Positions 43,801-56,000 of a stretch of DNA of 64,000 bases are shown here, one piece after another. A program made the position numbers and the translations under genes. The notes beneath the pieces are model-generated. The model was not told where the DNA came from, did no database searches, and worked only from the letters and a program-made list of their open reading frames with translations. Position 1 is the first letter of the stretch, and every line of letters begins with the position of its first letter. Location of the stretch: NCBI RefSeq assembly GCF_037042905.1, contig NC_087245.1, positions 27,220,001-27,284,000 on the forward strand, read 5' to 3'. This DNA is from Lytechinus pictus (Eukaryota > Echinodermata > Echinoidea > Temnopleuroida > Toxopneustidae).

Positions 43801-46800
43801 GAGACCTGCTTAGAGTCTAGGAATTGGGATTGTTGGAAACCAGAAGTGCGACGACCCTAAGAAAATAACCATCACGAGGTCGGTCAAATTCGTGCTGTCA
43901 GAACTTTTATTGCATTAGTATGATGGGCACTCATGACGGACGGATTATATTATGCAAGTCAATTGGCCTTTTGCAAATTTCGTATTGATTAAATTTTCCC
44001 GTGATTTGTCAATTGCTGGGCGCTTTAAGTACATTTAAGTTCAGGAATAAAATGCTCCTGCACATTTGCTATCCATTATTTAATCTCATTGATGACTATG
44101 CAGTACCATGCACATCACCTGAATGCAATCTGACCATGCAGTGATGCATAATGTATATACCACATGTCTTTGAGTCACTCTTGGGTCTTTGTAAAACAGT
44201 CCCCAGATCTTTTGATTTAATTGGCTTCAATCGATGTTTTAAATAATAGTTACAATTCACCATGTTAGGATATTTCAGACTAAGATTTCGATGGTGGCAG
44301 GGATTACCCTTACATATTGAAGAATGGTGAGATATCAAGGAGATCTGAAACTGTTATTGTTATGGATCTTCATACAGCCCTCAACTGAAAGGTGTTTCCA
44401 CCCCTTCCCCTACCATGGAGCGAGCCTCCCCCGTCAGGAACGGTAACATCGGCCCGGACACTAGAGAATCAGCGGTCCGGACTGAGACGGCCTCGGTGAC
44501 TGGGTCGCAGGGTCCAGCAGCAGAGGGCGCTACACAGGGAAGAGCGACTCCGCCGCTCAGGACAGTTGCATTTGAGGAATTCAAGCACGAGAAAGGCAGT
44601 GAGATCAATAGGATACTCATGGAAAATAAAGGTGAGAAGGTCACATTTATTTACTTTTATGGATGTTTAAACCTCAGTTCCAGGTCCTGCCATCTTTTTT
44701 TTAGGTTTTTGGAATTTGACCATGTCCATGAAGTTGAGCAACTTTAACTTTTTGTACGTTACTGGTATATTTTCCTACCGTCTTTCTAGACAATTTCTCA
44801 AATAATTCTAGTTATAGTTATCTTAGGCACCTTAGCAAAAGTCAGAGCCAGTTATTTCATGCAAGAAGACTGTATGCATCTTTTCATTGCCAATATTCAT
44901 GTTCCTTTCCATTTTCGAAAGATGCATAATGCTTTTGTAACAGGATTCCTGATGAAAGACACTGTACAAACTTTGGGTGAGATGCCTTAATTAACATTTT
45001 CTGTTTAACATGGTCCAAATGTCATTTCAAGCAGTTGAATGGGGTGACTTTGTTGCAATACAATAGGAAATAATTGCCCAAGATATACCAAGTCATGATC
45101 ATGAAGAAAATAAGGTAGTTTTACAGTTCTTATGCCATTTTAAAAATTACTACAAATCAACTTTGAAATTTTAGGAAAAAATAATTATATTGGGATAATC
45201 TGCTGATTCTGCCCACTATCATACATTGTGTAATTTGACCTAAATTTAAGAAGAAAAGGCAAATCTTGTAGAAAAAATAGTGTTCAGGCTTTTTACTTAC
45301 TTAAAAAAAAAATGATTTGTGGTTTCTTTTGTAGATATTCTTAAAGGGAAGAGGAAACATTGCAGAGACTTGGCCAAGACTATCAACATGACAAAGCAAG
45401 AGATTGATGTGACGAGGAGTGCTATTGAGAAATTAAGGCAAGAGAAAGCTGAGCAAGGTTAGTTTATGGATCCAATTCCTAATCGGATGCGAGTCTTTTC
45501 TTGCGTTTCGTATTCATGATTCACTATGAGCTGCAAACCTGTAAGAAGGATAAGTGTATACTGTCTCCTTGTAAAAATTAGAAATTGCAAACTTGTTTGT
45601 CTCTTTAGAAAAATTAGAATATTGTATGAGGATTAGGAAAAATTATGATATTGCTCCTTTTTATGTGGGTGCAATTTGTAAAGAAATGGAACAAATGTTG
45701 CCACACCCTTATATAATATATCAAGATCATAATCTTTCAAAGCAGGGGAATTGGAAAATCCTAAATCTTATTTCTGTATTCCCACTGGGTTGATTTTAGG
45801 TGTGTAATTCAATATCTTGTGAAAGCTTTAATATACAGGTTGCTAGATGACGAAATTTAGTTCAATTTTCAATGGTCAATTTTCCAATTATTTGTTGTCA
45901 ATGAATTTGTCCCTGTATTTCATCGGTCCTCTGATGATAAATCCCTTGCTGTACCGGTAAAAAAAAACCCTTTTTAATCAGGCTATATGAAATAACATCA
46001 ATTAATCTTTTGTTTCATAGGTGACTTTGTGAACGAGGAAGGCGAGATGGTGATCAGTGAGGAAGAGTTCCAGATGATCAGGAAACTGAAGGAACTCAAA
46101 GCTTCATACCGCAGTGATTATGATGAACTAAGACAGATTAAATCAGAGATACAGTACTGTCAGAAGCTTGTAGACCAGTGCAGACAAAGACTTGTAACTG
46201 GTAAGGTTATGCAATACAATGAGGGTTACAGGTGACAGGGAAGGGTTTTATGGTTGACTATATACTTTACTTAGTATCCATATATTGTTAATGATCTTTT
46301 ACAACTTGCACATAATTTGTGAATTTCTGCTCATAATCAGTATAATTATGTGATTTTTTTTTTTCTAGATTCGGTTTGAGTCTGCTATTAGAATGTAAGT
46401 AAACCTGTATCGTTCCTCATTTTCAGAATTCGACAGCTGGTACAGTGAATGTTTCCTTAGTACTGAGGAGGGTCAGAGTAGTGCAGCGGCAGGAGTTGGA
46501 GCAAGACCCGGAACGCAGTATGACATGGTGAGTATACCTCTGTAACCTATCTGTTTTGATGAATTATTCAAATCCCTATTCAGTCAATGTGTATTTTTCA
46601 AATTGGCAACAGCAATTATTTCCTGGGGGGGGGGGGTGGATTTCATAATAAAATTGTATTGAATTTGATATGAGAATATTTTTCAAAGCTAGAAATTGGC
46701 TATATTACATAGAGAATGATTTTGACTTTTTCATTATGTTGCCATTTTAAGGAATTCAGTGCTTGTTTGACTAAATTTGTGATACAAATAAAAACAGCAA

Positions 46801-47570
46801 TGAACAAAATTATGTTCATACAAACATTAGAAATGGATAGTGGAAATTTATTCTAGTCTTTAATGAATGTGCAAAAAGATTAAAATGTAAATCAATTTCT
46901 TTAAAACAAAAAATGTACAGAACAGAAGAAATATTTTTTCTGGTTAATGTTGGCTTAAAACCAAGCTAAAATTTTGTTTTTGCTATCTTTGCTGTGCAGC
47001 CTGAAGATGAAGGGGAGAAGTTTGAGAGATTACAATCAGAACTCCTAATGGAGAATCCTGATTCAGCGTCTTTCTACAATGCCAAGATGAGGACAGATAG
47101 GCGGGTAAGTGAAAACTTGTTGGTAACTTATAATCAAGATGTTGCAGGTATGAATTGTTTGTGGAGCTTATTGTATTATATACGTGGAAGTCTTCTTGCA
47201 CATCATTAATTATTTTCCCAGAATACATGCACTTACTCAGTGGCAGATTTAGAGAGAGAGAGAGGGGGGGGGGGGGGGGGGGCTAACCGCAGTAAATAAA
47301 GGCAAAATGTTTGGAAAAGATAAAAGAAAAATGTTTTTTTTGAAAAAAGGGATCCGCCACTACACTACTGTGCACTGTCTGTATAATATTTGTAATTTTC
47401 TGTCATTAATCATTTAGTGTATATTTCTTTCATTCTGTTGACAGAAAATTTTGGAGGATGCCATGAATCAGCCTCAACCCCAGGTCTCCTCTAACCGGCC
47501 AAGGGACATCACATCGCCTACGGTCACCATACGCAACAAACCCCCATCTATGATGCTTGTCCAGAATTAG
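34822..47570 (+). CDS. KIF9: Kinesin-9 family motor KIF9
   Basis: Sixteen coding exons: 34822-34980, 35735-35860, 36379-36544, 37444-37550, 38147-38371, 39842-40018, 40790-40937, 41503-41714, 42260-42511, 43068-43228, 44378-44631, 45335-45457, 46021-46200, 46427-46527, 47000-47104, 47445-47570. All are GT/AG and sum to 2622 nt (873 aa plus TAG). The motor domain starts near residue 70, with P-loop GQTGAGKT (157-164), switch I NSVSSRSH (274-281) and switch II DLAGSER (309-315). KIF9-type features follow: an RRYLDGSLEEIDIVNIRQIQ segment, the VAFEEFKHEKGSEINRI block and the EIQYCQKLVDQCRQRL coiled coil near the C-terminus. KIF9 is known as a ciliary, central-pair-associated kinesin. An acidic extension of about 65 residues precedes the motor. 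A second start at MM in exon 2 would give nearly the usual N-terminus. A poly(A) signal lies at 48027. Confidence 0.95.
38922..39642. mobile_element. TTAA-ended TIR element in KIF9 intron 5
   Basis: Left TTAACCCTTATAAGACT (38922-38938) mirrors right AGTCTTTTTAGGGTTAA (39626-39642). Subterminal GCTGATTCAGCCCC and GGGGCTGAATCAGCCCC continue the symmetry. A T-rich/A-rich core contains a run of 22 A around 39256-39277. No ORF of interest is present. Confidence 0.78.
40533..40654. mobile_element. Fold-back hairpin in KIF9 intron 6
   Basis: Left GTGCAATGGACAGAATACTT continues to GTGAAAGATGAAATG and CATTCAAC. The right arm mirrors it from GTTGAATGGATCATTTCATC to AGTATTCTGTCCATTGCAC. Arms are about 52 bp with few mismatches and a short GC-rich loop (TCAGGCTGCGCCTC). 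Confidence 0.8.
41097..41300 (+). mobile_element. Truncated copy of the DR1 TIR element in KIF9 intron 7
   Basis: Starts at GTCTCACCTGCATAGCAGA and follows copy B through the GC-rich block and the first tandem unit (AGCATAACTTAGAAAGTATA, CATCCTGCCTGAGTTTCA). It then stops, before any DR1 motif. It abuts a fragment (41026-41096) of a different inverted-repeat element. Confidence 0.8.
43561..44028. mobile_element. TTAA-ended MITE in KIF9 intron 10
   Basis: Begins TTAAAGCGACCTTACATTGA, followed by CAAATCA, and ends TGATTTGTCAATTGCTGGGC, followed by GCTTTAA. The inverted ends are about 27 bp. It lies wholly within the intron 43229-44377. Confidence 0.75.
47238..47362. mobile_element. Short G-run TIR element in KIF9 intron 15
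   Basis: CAGTGGCAGATTTAG at the left and GGGATCCGCCACTACACTACTG at the right are imperfect inverted repeats around (GA)n and a G run of about 21. Confidence 0.55.
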
Positions 47571-48026
47571 TGCCACTAAAACCATGAACTGCTTTCAACA
47601 TCTGTGGAGACCAACAATAGCTATTTTCAAATGAACATTGTCTGTTTAATGATACTTAATCAATATGATAGAAGTTTCAAATATTTTTGGTTGAATCTAT
47701 TAACAAGGTTGATGAATAGTCACAAAGTGTAACATTAGAAACATTATTGAAAACGAATCAAAATGGTTAATGATTGGAGGGGGGATGTTCTTGTCAAGAA
47801 AGGGGAGAATGAAATGTTTAGAGAGTACACTTGTTGGTTTCATATTGGATCTTTGTCATGTTATTCCTAATGCTTTTAGGATGTATAAACTGTTATCTTT
47901 CAGCTAGGAAGTTAGAGATGACTGTGATCTTTAAATCAAGATTGGTTTTAATACTTTGAGTTAAAACTTGATGTATCACTCCTAACATTTTGATTACTTG
48001 ATCATTGTACAAGATTTTTAAAGTGA

Positions 48027-48032
48027 AATAAA
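48027..48032 (+). terminator. Candidate KIF9 poly(A) signal
   Basis: AATAAA lies about 460 bases after the KIF9 stop codon on the same strand and would define a 3' UTR of about 480 nt. Further AATAAA motifs occur downstream (for example near 48799), so alternative ends are possible. Confidence 0.4.
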
Positions 48033-48803
48033 GCCAAATTTCATTGAGATGGGCATCTATGGTTTTGTGTGGTTTATAAAATGCTATTGTTATAGACTTA
48101 GTTAAGAGGTACAGTTCCTCAGAAAAGCCTTGTGTCAGAAACATGCTACAAATTTCTCTCTGAGTAAATTACTAGAGTGTATGCAAACATCTTTCTATGC
48201 AATTTTCCTACTTCTTAAAGTTCATTTCAGCTGAATTTTAAAACTAATAGTAGAAAAAACTAAGATGCAATCATAGATATATCTTGTTTCTGTCAAATCA
48301 AAGTGTTGACTACTGTGAAGATAAAGTTGTTAAATGAACACATGTACATTCAAGCTTTGTAATTATTGTATATAGAAAATGTACAGTATATGAATATAAA
48401 GGTATGTGTAGATAATACAATGTAAAATCAAGGCTCTCTGTAAAATCAAGGCTCAATTAACTTTTCTTCTAAGTTACATGTAATTCATTTCACATCTTTT
48501 CATGTGTAAAGGTAACTGAAGTCAGTGGTTATATTGGTTTTTAGATTTGACTTTTATTTCCAAGTTTGAGTGAAGAAACCAATTATGTTTTCTTTCAGGC
48601 TGACATAAAAGGTCAGCTAATCGGCCTCAATGCCAGATTTTCCACCAGCCTCTTGGCCTCAGTCCGAGTCACACATACAAATTCTATGGGAGAAATTTAT
48701 ATGCTGTGGCCTTGTTACTAAGAACTGGGGAAATCAAGTCCCTCACTGATTCTTGTTTATTTTTGATGTATGATAATAATGATAGTAGGTCCTATGTAAT
48801 AAA

Positions 48804-48990
48804 GGGCAATTCCATAAAATCTTTTTTGTATATCTGACCCCCATTTTGCGTTTCTTCACTTCAAGAACTGCTTGAGTCATGATAAAGAGAGAGTATTTTA
48901 TACCCCTTCATATGAATTAGAAAATAGAGACAAGCCATTGCAGGAAGGTCTCCAGATGGGGGTCGGATGTACAATTTATGAAATTGCCCA
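48804..48990. mobile_element. 187-bp MITE downstream of KIF9
   Basis: Left GGGCAATTCCATAAAATC then CTGACCCCCATTTTG; right CCAGATGGGGGTCGGATG then ATGAAATTGCCC. Imperfect TIRs of about 45 bp. Confidence 0.65.
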
Positions 48991-49119
48991 ATATTAAAGA
49001 TTTTGTGCATTAATGATTGGTGTATTTCTCAAATATTTTTGTTGATTGCATTGATGTAAACGCTGTAAAGCATGCATATGGGAATGATTATGTGCCCGGT
49101 AAATTGCCGATAAGTCTTC

Positions 49120-49325
49120 ACCCGCTTTGTCTACTCCTTGTTTGGTCTTATACACAGACCCACATAGTCTAATCCTAGTTCGTCTACAACCAGCTCGTCA
49201 ACTAACCATTTGGTCTAATTGCTATTTAGGCTCTTCTTCATTTGTCTAATGTGGAGTTAGGCTATACCCATTATGCAAATTATCCACTTGGTCTAGCACC
49301 GTCTAGTCTCTGTGGTTAGATTTTA
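49120..49325. repeat. GTCTA-rich degenerate minisatellite
   Basis: Variants of TTNGTCTANNNC recur about every 20 bases (TTGTCTACTCC, ATAGTCTAATCC, TTCGTCTACAACC, TTGGTCTAATTGC, TTGGTCTAGCACC). Confidence 0.45.
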
Positions 49326-50065
49326 CTGATTACCTGAAATTTGAAAATGCTACAACTTTCTCATTTTACATCAGATTTTGATGAAATTTTGAATGTTATT
49401 ATCATTGTTTTGTTTTGTTTTTTATTCAGTCAACTTTTAGCTTGGGTGGACGTGACTTTTATCTGAGCGCATTTAAAGAAATTCCGTAGATATAAAGTGT
49501 ACTTGGAAACTTGAAATCATGAGATATGTAACAATTTTATAAAGATTTTGAAGAAATTGAATTCACCCAATTTGATATATATCTCTGATAACATTTTGAC
49601 CTCTTTCAATTTTGTTGTAGTTCTGGAAAAGTTAATCTGGATTAGATATAACTCTCCTTGTATTCTTAAACTGAACATAAATGTTTGTTTCTTAAATTTT
49701 CTGCTCCCATGAAAATGATATGTTCTCGAGTTCCTTCTTCATAGATCTTGAGAAGTTTGCAATGTAATTTCTGTACTGTAATGTTATAGTGTGTGTATTT
49801 CTCCGTCCGTTTGCATTTTCCCTCCTTGATTCCAACTATATACATACATAACAGAAAGATTATGCTAGCATAGGTTTGAGATTTTCTATTATTTTTATTA
49901 CAATTTCGATTTATATTATTATTTATACCAATCTCGTCAATCATGCGAGAATTTTCTTTTATCAACTGTATCATACATGTTTATAATAAATGTGAAAATT
50001 GTCCATATTCAAAAAATTGTTACTGTGCATTGTTTATGTATTAATCTCCATTCACATTGATCATT

Positions 50066-50670
50066 TTAAAGGGGAATCCAGCCTTGGTCATAAAATGTTG
50101 TGTTGGGAAGGAGAAAAATAAATTAAACAGAATGGTGAAAGTTTGAAAGAAATCAGACAAGCAATAAGAAAGTTATAGCTGCTTTAAAATTGAGATCACT
50201 AATAGTATGTAGATTTCAAATTGGCCACTGTGTAAGTAAATTATGACAATTCAAGGACAACTTTCCCATAGGCCATGTACTTTATTATCAGGGATTTGTG
50301 GTTTTCTCCTAAGTACCCACTCCCCTGGGGCAGTAATCTAAATATAACCCAGGTAGTATATTGTTTTATGTCCTCATGAAAGAAAAATATACCCGGTAAT
50401 TTGAAATGAAACTTTTGGGAAAAATGACATTTTAGCCATATGTATTGGAGTACACAGAAGAGAAGTCCTTGCCTTACATCACTATGACATCCCATATGCG
50501 GCCAATTTGAAGTCTCTATGGGTATAGTGATTACCAATATTTACAACTTTTAAAAATTCATAACTTTCTTGTTGTTTGTCCAATATTGTTCAAACTTTCA
50601 CCTATCAACTTGTCTGATTTTTCTTTTTCTTATAAAAACAAGTTTTTATTTGGGTTGGATTCCCCTTTAA
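50066..50670. mobile_element. TTAA-ended MITE, GGGGAATCCAGCC subfamily
   Basis: Begins TTAAAGGGGAATCCAGCC and ends GGTTGGATTCCCCTTTAA. It shares AATAAGAAAGTTATAGC-type internal sequence with the family above but has its own termini. Confidence 0.75.
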
Positions 50671-50829
50671 AGTACATTTAAATGCTTTTAATGATATAAT
50701 TGCACTTTCTCACATTAACAAGATGAATGTCAGAGAAATTTATGCTATACTGAGGAACGTGGATGTACTACTATGAAATGTTTCTAGGATACTTTTCCGT
50801 ACAGTTGTTGCAAAAAAAAATCTCACCTG

Positions 50830-52570
50830 ACCTTTCTTATTTTCAAGCTTTCATTCTGTTGAACTTGTTAGCATTTCTTTCTTTCTGTTTTACTACATCG
50901 ATTTCAATATATTCACAATCTTCTGCCAGTCAATCTCCCTCTTCAACATATATCATTTTCTTTGTTTTTCTCATTACACCTACATCCTACATTCCTAATG
51001 ATCTCCTTTTCAAATTTCCAATTCTCTTGGGGTTTTTTTCCTCCTCTTTCTTTGGCAGTCTCTCCTTAGCCCCCTCCATAATACGCCCCTCTCATTTTAT
51101 TTTCAAGTTTCAACCATATCAACTCCTAACTTTTCTCCTCATATCTCTTTGGAATGTCTCATCTTCTCTCTTTCTTTCTCTTTACAACGAACACTTTGAT
51201 TGTTGCTTGCTCCTATTTTCACCATCTTGGCATTTCCAACTCCCATTTTCTGACTCCTAATTTCCCTCCTCGTTTTCTCTCTTTTTCACAAGCCACTTTC
51301 TTGGATGTTTTCTCCTATGGCATTTCCAACCCATTTTTGTCTCACCTGCATAGCAGAGTGAGACTATAGGCGCCGCTTTTCCGACGGCGACGGCGGCGTC
51401 AACACCAAATCTTAACCTGAGGTTAAGTTTTTGAAATGACAGCATAACTTAGAAAGTATATGGACCTAGTTCATGAAACTTGGCCATAAGGTTAATCAAG
51501 TATTACTGAACATCCTCCCTGAGTTTCATGTCACATGACCAAGGTCAAAGGTCATTTAGGGTCAATGAACTTAGACCATGTTGGGGGAATCAACATCAAA
51601 ATCTTAACCTAAGGTTAAGTTTTTGAAATGTCATCATAACTTAGAAAATATATGGACCTAGTTCATGAAACTTATACATAAGGTTAATCAAGTATCACTG
51701 AACATCCTGCATGAGTTTCACATCACATGAACAAGGTCAAAGGTCATTTAGGGTCAATGAACTTTGGCCGAATTGGGGGTATCTGTTGAATTACCATCAT
51801 AACTTTGAAAGTTTATGGATCTGATTCATGAAACTTGGACATAATAGTAATCAAGTATTACTGAACATCCTGTGCAAGTTTCAGGTCACATGATCAAGGT
51901 CAAAGGTCATTTAGGGTCAATGAACTTTGGCCAAATTGGGGTATTTGTTGAATTACAGCCATAAATTTGAAAGTGTGTTGGTCTAGTTCATAAAACTTGG
52001 ACATAATAGTAATCAAGTATCACTGAACATCCTGTGCGAGTTTCAGGTCACATGATCAAGGTCAAAGGTCATGTAAGGTCAAAGAACTTTGGCCACGTTG
52101 GGGGTATTTGTTGAATTGCCATCATATCTCTATAAGTGTATTGGTCTAGTTCATAAAACGTGGAAATAAGAGTAACCAAGTATCACTGAACATCTTGTGC
52201 GAGTTATAGTAGTTTTCAAAATCAGCACTGCTGCTATATTGAATCGCGTGATGCAGGTGAGACGGCCAGAGGCATTCCACTTGTTCTCTCTCTCACTGCC
52301 TTTCTCTTCATAACTTCCTGCATTTTTTTTTTGCTGTCTCTTTCTCTGATTACCACAGCATTTTCTTTCCAACTCCAAAATTTTATCGTTTTTTTTCTTT
52401 CATTTCATCCCTTCCCCCTTGTCATCTCTTCACGCCCCACCTCTCTCTCCCTTCTCTTCTAAAGCTCGCCATTTTCCTATCCAGTGCTTTCAGTTTCTCC
52501 AAGGCTCTCATCTTGTGTTCTCCCTTCTCTTCCTCTCTTTCTCCTTCATTTCCAAAGGCTGTTCCATAGA
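50830..52570. repeat. Pyrimidine-rich low-complexity tract split by the DR1 element
   Basis: T/C-rich sequence (CTCTTTCTTT, TCCTCCTCTTTC and similar) on both sides of the element at 51334-52285. The 165-codon open frame at 50763-51260 is a product of this composition (Ser/Phe/Leu/Pro-rich) and is not taken as a gene. Confidence 0.6.
51334..52285 (+). mobile_element. Non-autonomous TIR element with ~162-bp tandem repeats and DR1 motifs, copy B
   Basis: Reverse-complement relative of the element at 17079-18040, matching along its whole length including both ends. Perfect DR1 motifs AGGTCAAAGGTCA are at 51542-51554, 51734-51746, 51897-51909 and 52059-52071. The last is followed by a third half-site four bases on (AGGTCA at 52076-52081), making a DR1 plus DR4. 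It is inserted in a pyrimidine-rich tract downstream of KIF9. Confidence 0.85.
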
Positions 52571-52976
52571 GCCATTTTACCTACAGAACAACTTTAAACA
52601 TGACTGGTTACCCTTTCTTGGCCTCAATATGGTAGCCCAAACTTAATGTTTTAATTTACAAATGGAGTATATTTCCTATGTCCCTTATCAATGTTTGAAA
52701 GAAATTCACTACCAGAATACAGGCCAATTAGTTTTCTAGTTAGGTTTGATGAACATGAGGATTCTAATCTACAAAAGCAAGATTTCAACTGCAGCTGATG
52801 AGAATCAAAGATTGAGAATCTAACTTAGCACCCAAGAAAGGGTCATAGTCATTTTATATTACGTTATGTGTTATTTGCAAATATGAAACACTAGATATGA
52901 AACACTTTTGAACCTCATATGAACCGATAAAGTAGCCCGATTACACTCATTCCTTTGTTTTTACAAAATGTACAGC

Positions 52977-52982
52977 TTTATT
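52977..52982 (-). terminator. Candidate poly(A) signal of the 139-aa gene
   Basis: The plus strand reads TTTATT, that is AATAAA on the minus strand, 41 bases beyond the stop codon at 53023. This spacing would give a very short 3' UTR and supports the last-exon assignment. Confidence 0.45.
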
Positions 52983-53022
52983 TATTTCTATATATACAGC
53001 ATTTTATTGTTATCGTTCCTGT

Positions 53023-56000
53023 TCACCTAATGGCTTCTGCTTTTTCATTTGGGTTGCTAACATCCTCGGTCTCTATTGCCATTCCTACATCTGAGGTTAG
53101 TGTCACAGTGACTTCTGAAGCATGTTCCATTATCCAGGAATGCATCTTGTCTTGTCCAAGCTCTCTGTAAAGCTCATTCTGTCTACGCTCTGCCCTGGCT
53201 ACTTCTGCATTCATTCTGTATATATACAAAATTGTGAAAATCTGTAGATGACCCAAATGATTTGAGGTACAAGTATAACAAGAACAAAATGTTTGACATT
53301 TGCACAAGGTGCATTCCATGTCGTCAAAATGACTACAAATTTGCCAGTAACCATGATGACGGAAATTCAAATGAAAGCTTATTTCCTGCCATGTACTGTG
53401 TCAGCGAGTGTAATAAAAGCAATTATTTAATCTAATACAATCTCAGTGTCTGAAAATGTCTTTTAATAATTAATGTGAATCTTGGAAAACGAAAGCTTTG
53501 TCCTCTGAAAACATAAATCTTACCTGTTACTCTCACTCAAGGCTCTTTGGAGAAATGCATCAACCCGCTGATCCTCATCAGCATCGCCAACTCTTCGTCT
53601 TGCTTCCTACCAAAAGGACACGATAGACAACAATATGAAATAAGTATCAAAACTTAACTTAAATGACAGCTTAACTTCTAGATCTAGAATCTAGATCTAT
53701 AGACCTTTATCGCAAATAGATTCATGCAAAGGATCATTGGATCGAAAAGGGGGCAATAGCACTGCTATTGTCCGGATGCGACCATGCGAACGCTAGCAGC
53801 CGACAAGGGAGGCAGCATAGCTCAGTCGGTTAGAGCGCATGTTTTGGAGAAGATTGTAGATCTCAATGTGAGGGGTTTGAGTCCCGTACATGCCGAAACG
53901 CGTCTAACAAAAAATCTGATGCTATAGCGTTGTGTGTTAGCGTGCCTCACCACTTACTCTATTCAGTGCAGGTGTGAATACAGTTGGAAAACACTCCGTC
54001 CATCGGAAAGGACACAAATGTTGGTCCCGTGAGTCACAACCTATGCACGTTAAAACCAATACACTATTCGTCAAAGAGTAGGGTGTTCACCTGATGTATT
54101 GTATGCCATTATAATCAATATAATGATTGCGGGCATTAACGGAAAGACAAGACAAGATACTAGTAGTGCATGATTTCCATAGTGTATCAAAAGCCAACAT
54201 TTTGCTATCTTCAATTAAACGCCTCGTCATATGTGTTCCAGAGTCTAAAATCACTTTTCTTCTTCATTATGGGTGGCAGAGATAGATGTGCTGTTGATAG
54301 CTGCAAAAATTACCGAAGATTTTATGAGGACAAGTGCAATTTTGTTTAATTTTTGTGCACTGTCTGTGTGTATTCTGAGCTGTGCGGCTGTGACTGTGCA
54401 AAGTGTGCTTGTATGCACAGACTGCGGGCATTCTTGCACTCTCGACACCCATTTAATACGTGATTATAGATAATTATTATATTAAAAATAATAATTTATA
54501 ATCACGTATCAAATTTTAGTATTTGTTAAATAATAATTTTTATCTATAAATTGTTCTTGAAAACGGCATTTTTAATCGAAGGTACGTCATAACGAAGTGG
54601 TTCAAGGGTCAGACCTATTGTATTTGCTTTGTTGACAAACGGATCAAGGGATCTACACGAGATCAGTCTGGTAAGAAACCTTCAATTTTTCACCTTTTTA
54701 TTAACCAATTTTTGGAACCTTCATACGCATTAGGCGTTTGAAGGTTCAAATATCAATAAAATTCACACTTATAAACCGATTTCACCCTGTAAATATGGAT
54801 TTCCTAGGGAAATCCATCCGGGTGTGGAGGTCTCGCTTATGCATATATGGGAGGCGGTTCAAGGCTATATGTCAAAATATTAAAAAATATCATCATGGAG
54901 TCCTCAAGGCTAGGCTGGCTTCCTGAAAGCCGATTTCGTGTTTGCCCCCTTTCCATTCCCGTGAAGGCGTGATCCTTTGTGGTGACTGACCCTCACGAGA
55001 ATATGCTAAATTGCTATTTCATTTGCGATAAGGTTTAAATTAACGTTATGCAGACTTGGCCTGGGGCACAACAGAAAAAAAAAGCAACCCATTTATTAAA
55101 ACTCATATTAAAGTAAACTAAGGCAAACGACCTTGCTTAAGTTAGGGAATAGCCATAGGAGGCCGATAGAGAAACAGGAACTTAGTGACTGAACTGGAAG
55201 TCTCAACAATCTTTTGTTATTTTGGGTGGCGACGTGGCTGTCCCTGGCTAAGTTAAACTTAACGAGTAAGTTAGCTTGTTTGGCCTTAGACCAAAAGCTT
55301 CGGTCTCTGTTATGTTGGTTATTCAGCTGAACTCCGTTGGCTTGGCTAACCAAATACAGAGACCAAAGTTCTGGCGCGATCTGTACAGGGGACTCAAATG
55401 GGCATATATTTATGTCAGTAGAGGCGCACGGCCAATATTGGAGACTGTCTCCAATGTGGGAGATTATCTCCAATATCAGAGACTTTTGTAAAGAATTTGG
55501 GTATCCAATTTCAGAGACAGTCTCCAGTTTTGGAGACCCATTTCCTTTGTTTACATTTGCTGCAAAAGGATTACCTTGGCGGCAAATAAAAATGTGATAA
55601 GGAGATTCCTCATGAAAAATTACCCCTTTTCACCGTCTACTTTAAAAATTCACCGTCTATGGCAGTGAGTCCAAACTTCGCGCGTGTCCATACTTCGCGG
55701 ACGGTCATTATCTAAAAAAACTAGCCAATATCCTTAAAATCTGACATCACCAACGTGAAAAGCGACCTAAAATTACCCTTTGGTGTAAGTTTCTTTAGGA
55801 TGAGTTCAGTATTCATGAAAATATTGGCAAAAGATCGGCAAATTTGTCGCCGTTAGCGCCCGTTTTGAAGAAATCTGATATTCTCAACAAGCATCACGAT
55901 ATCACCATTTTGCAAGCATAAATCATCAAAAATGTGAGTTAAATATGGTACTAACCGATTCTATAGCATTTTGCCATCAATCTGATATAAATTTTTCACT

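Noticed and set aside
48930-49480. Possible further gene downstream of KIF9
   Set aside because: Sequence is explained by a MITE, a GTCTA-rich repeat and a fragment (about 49330-49460) of the GTGGAC-type MITE end; no exon-like frame.
50763-51260. 165-codon open frame on the plus strand
   Set aside because: Ser/Phe/Leu/Pro-rich translation of a pyrimidine-rich tract; no domain, no splice context, and it overlaps low-complexity sequence.
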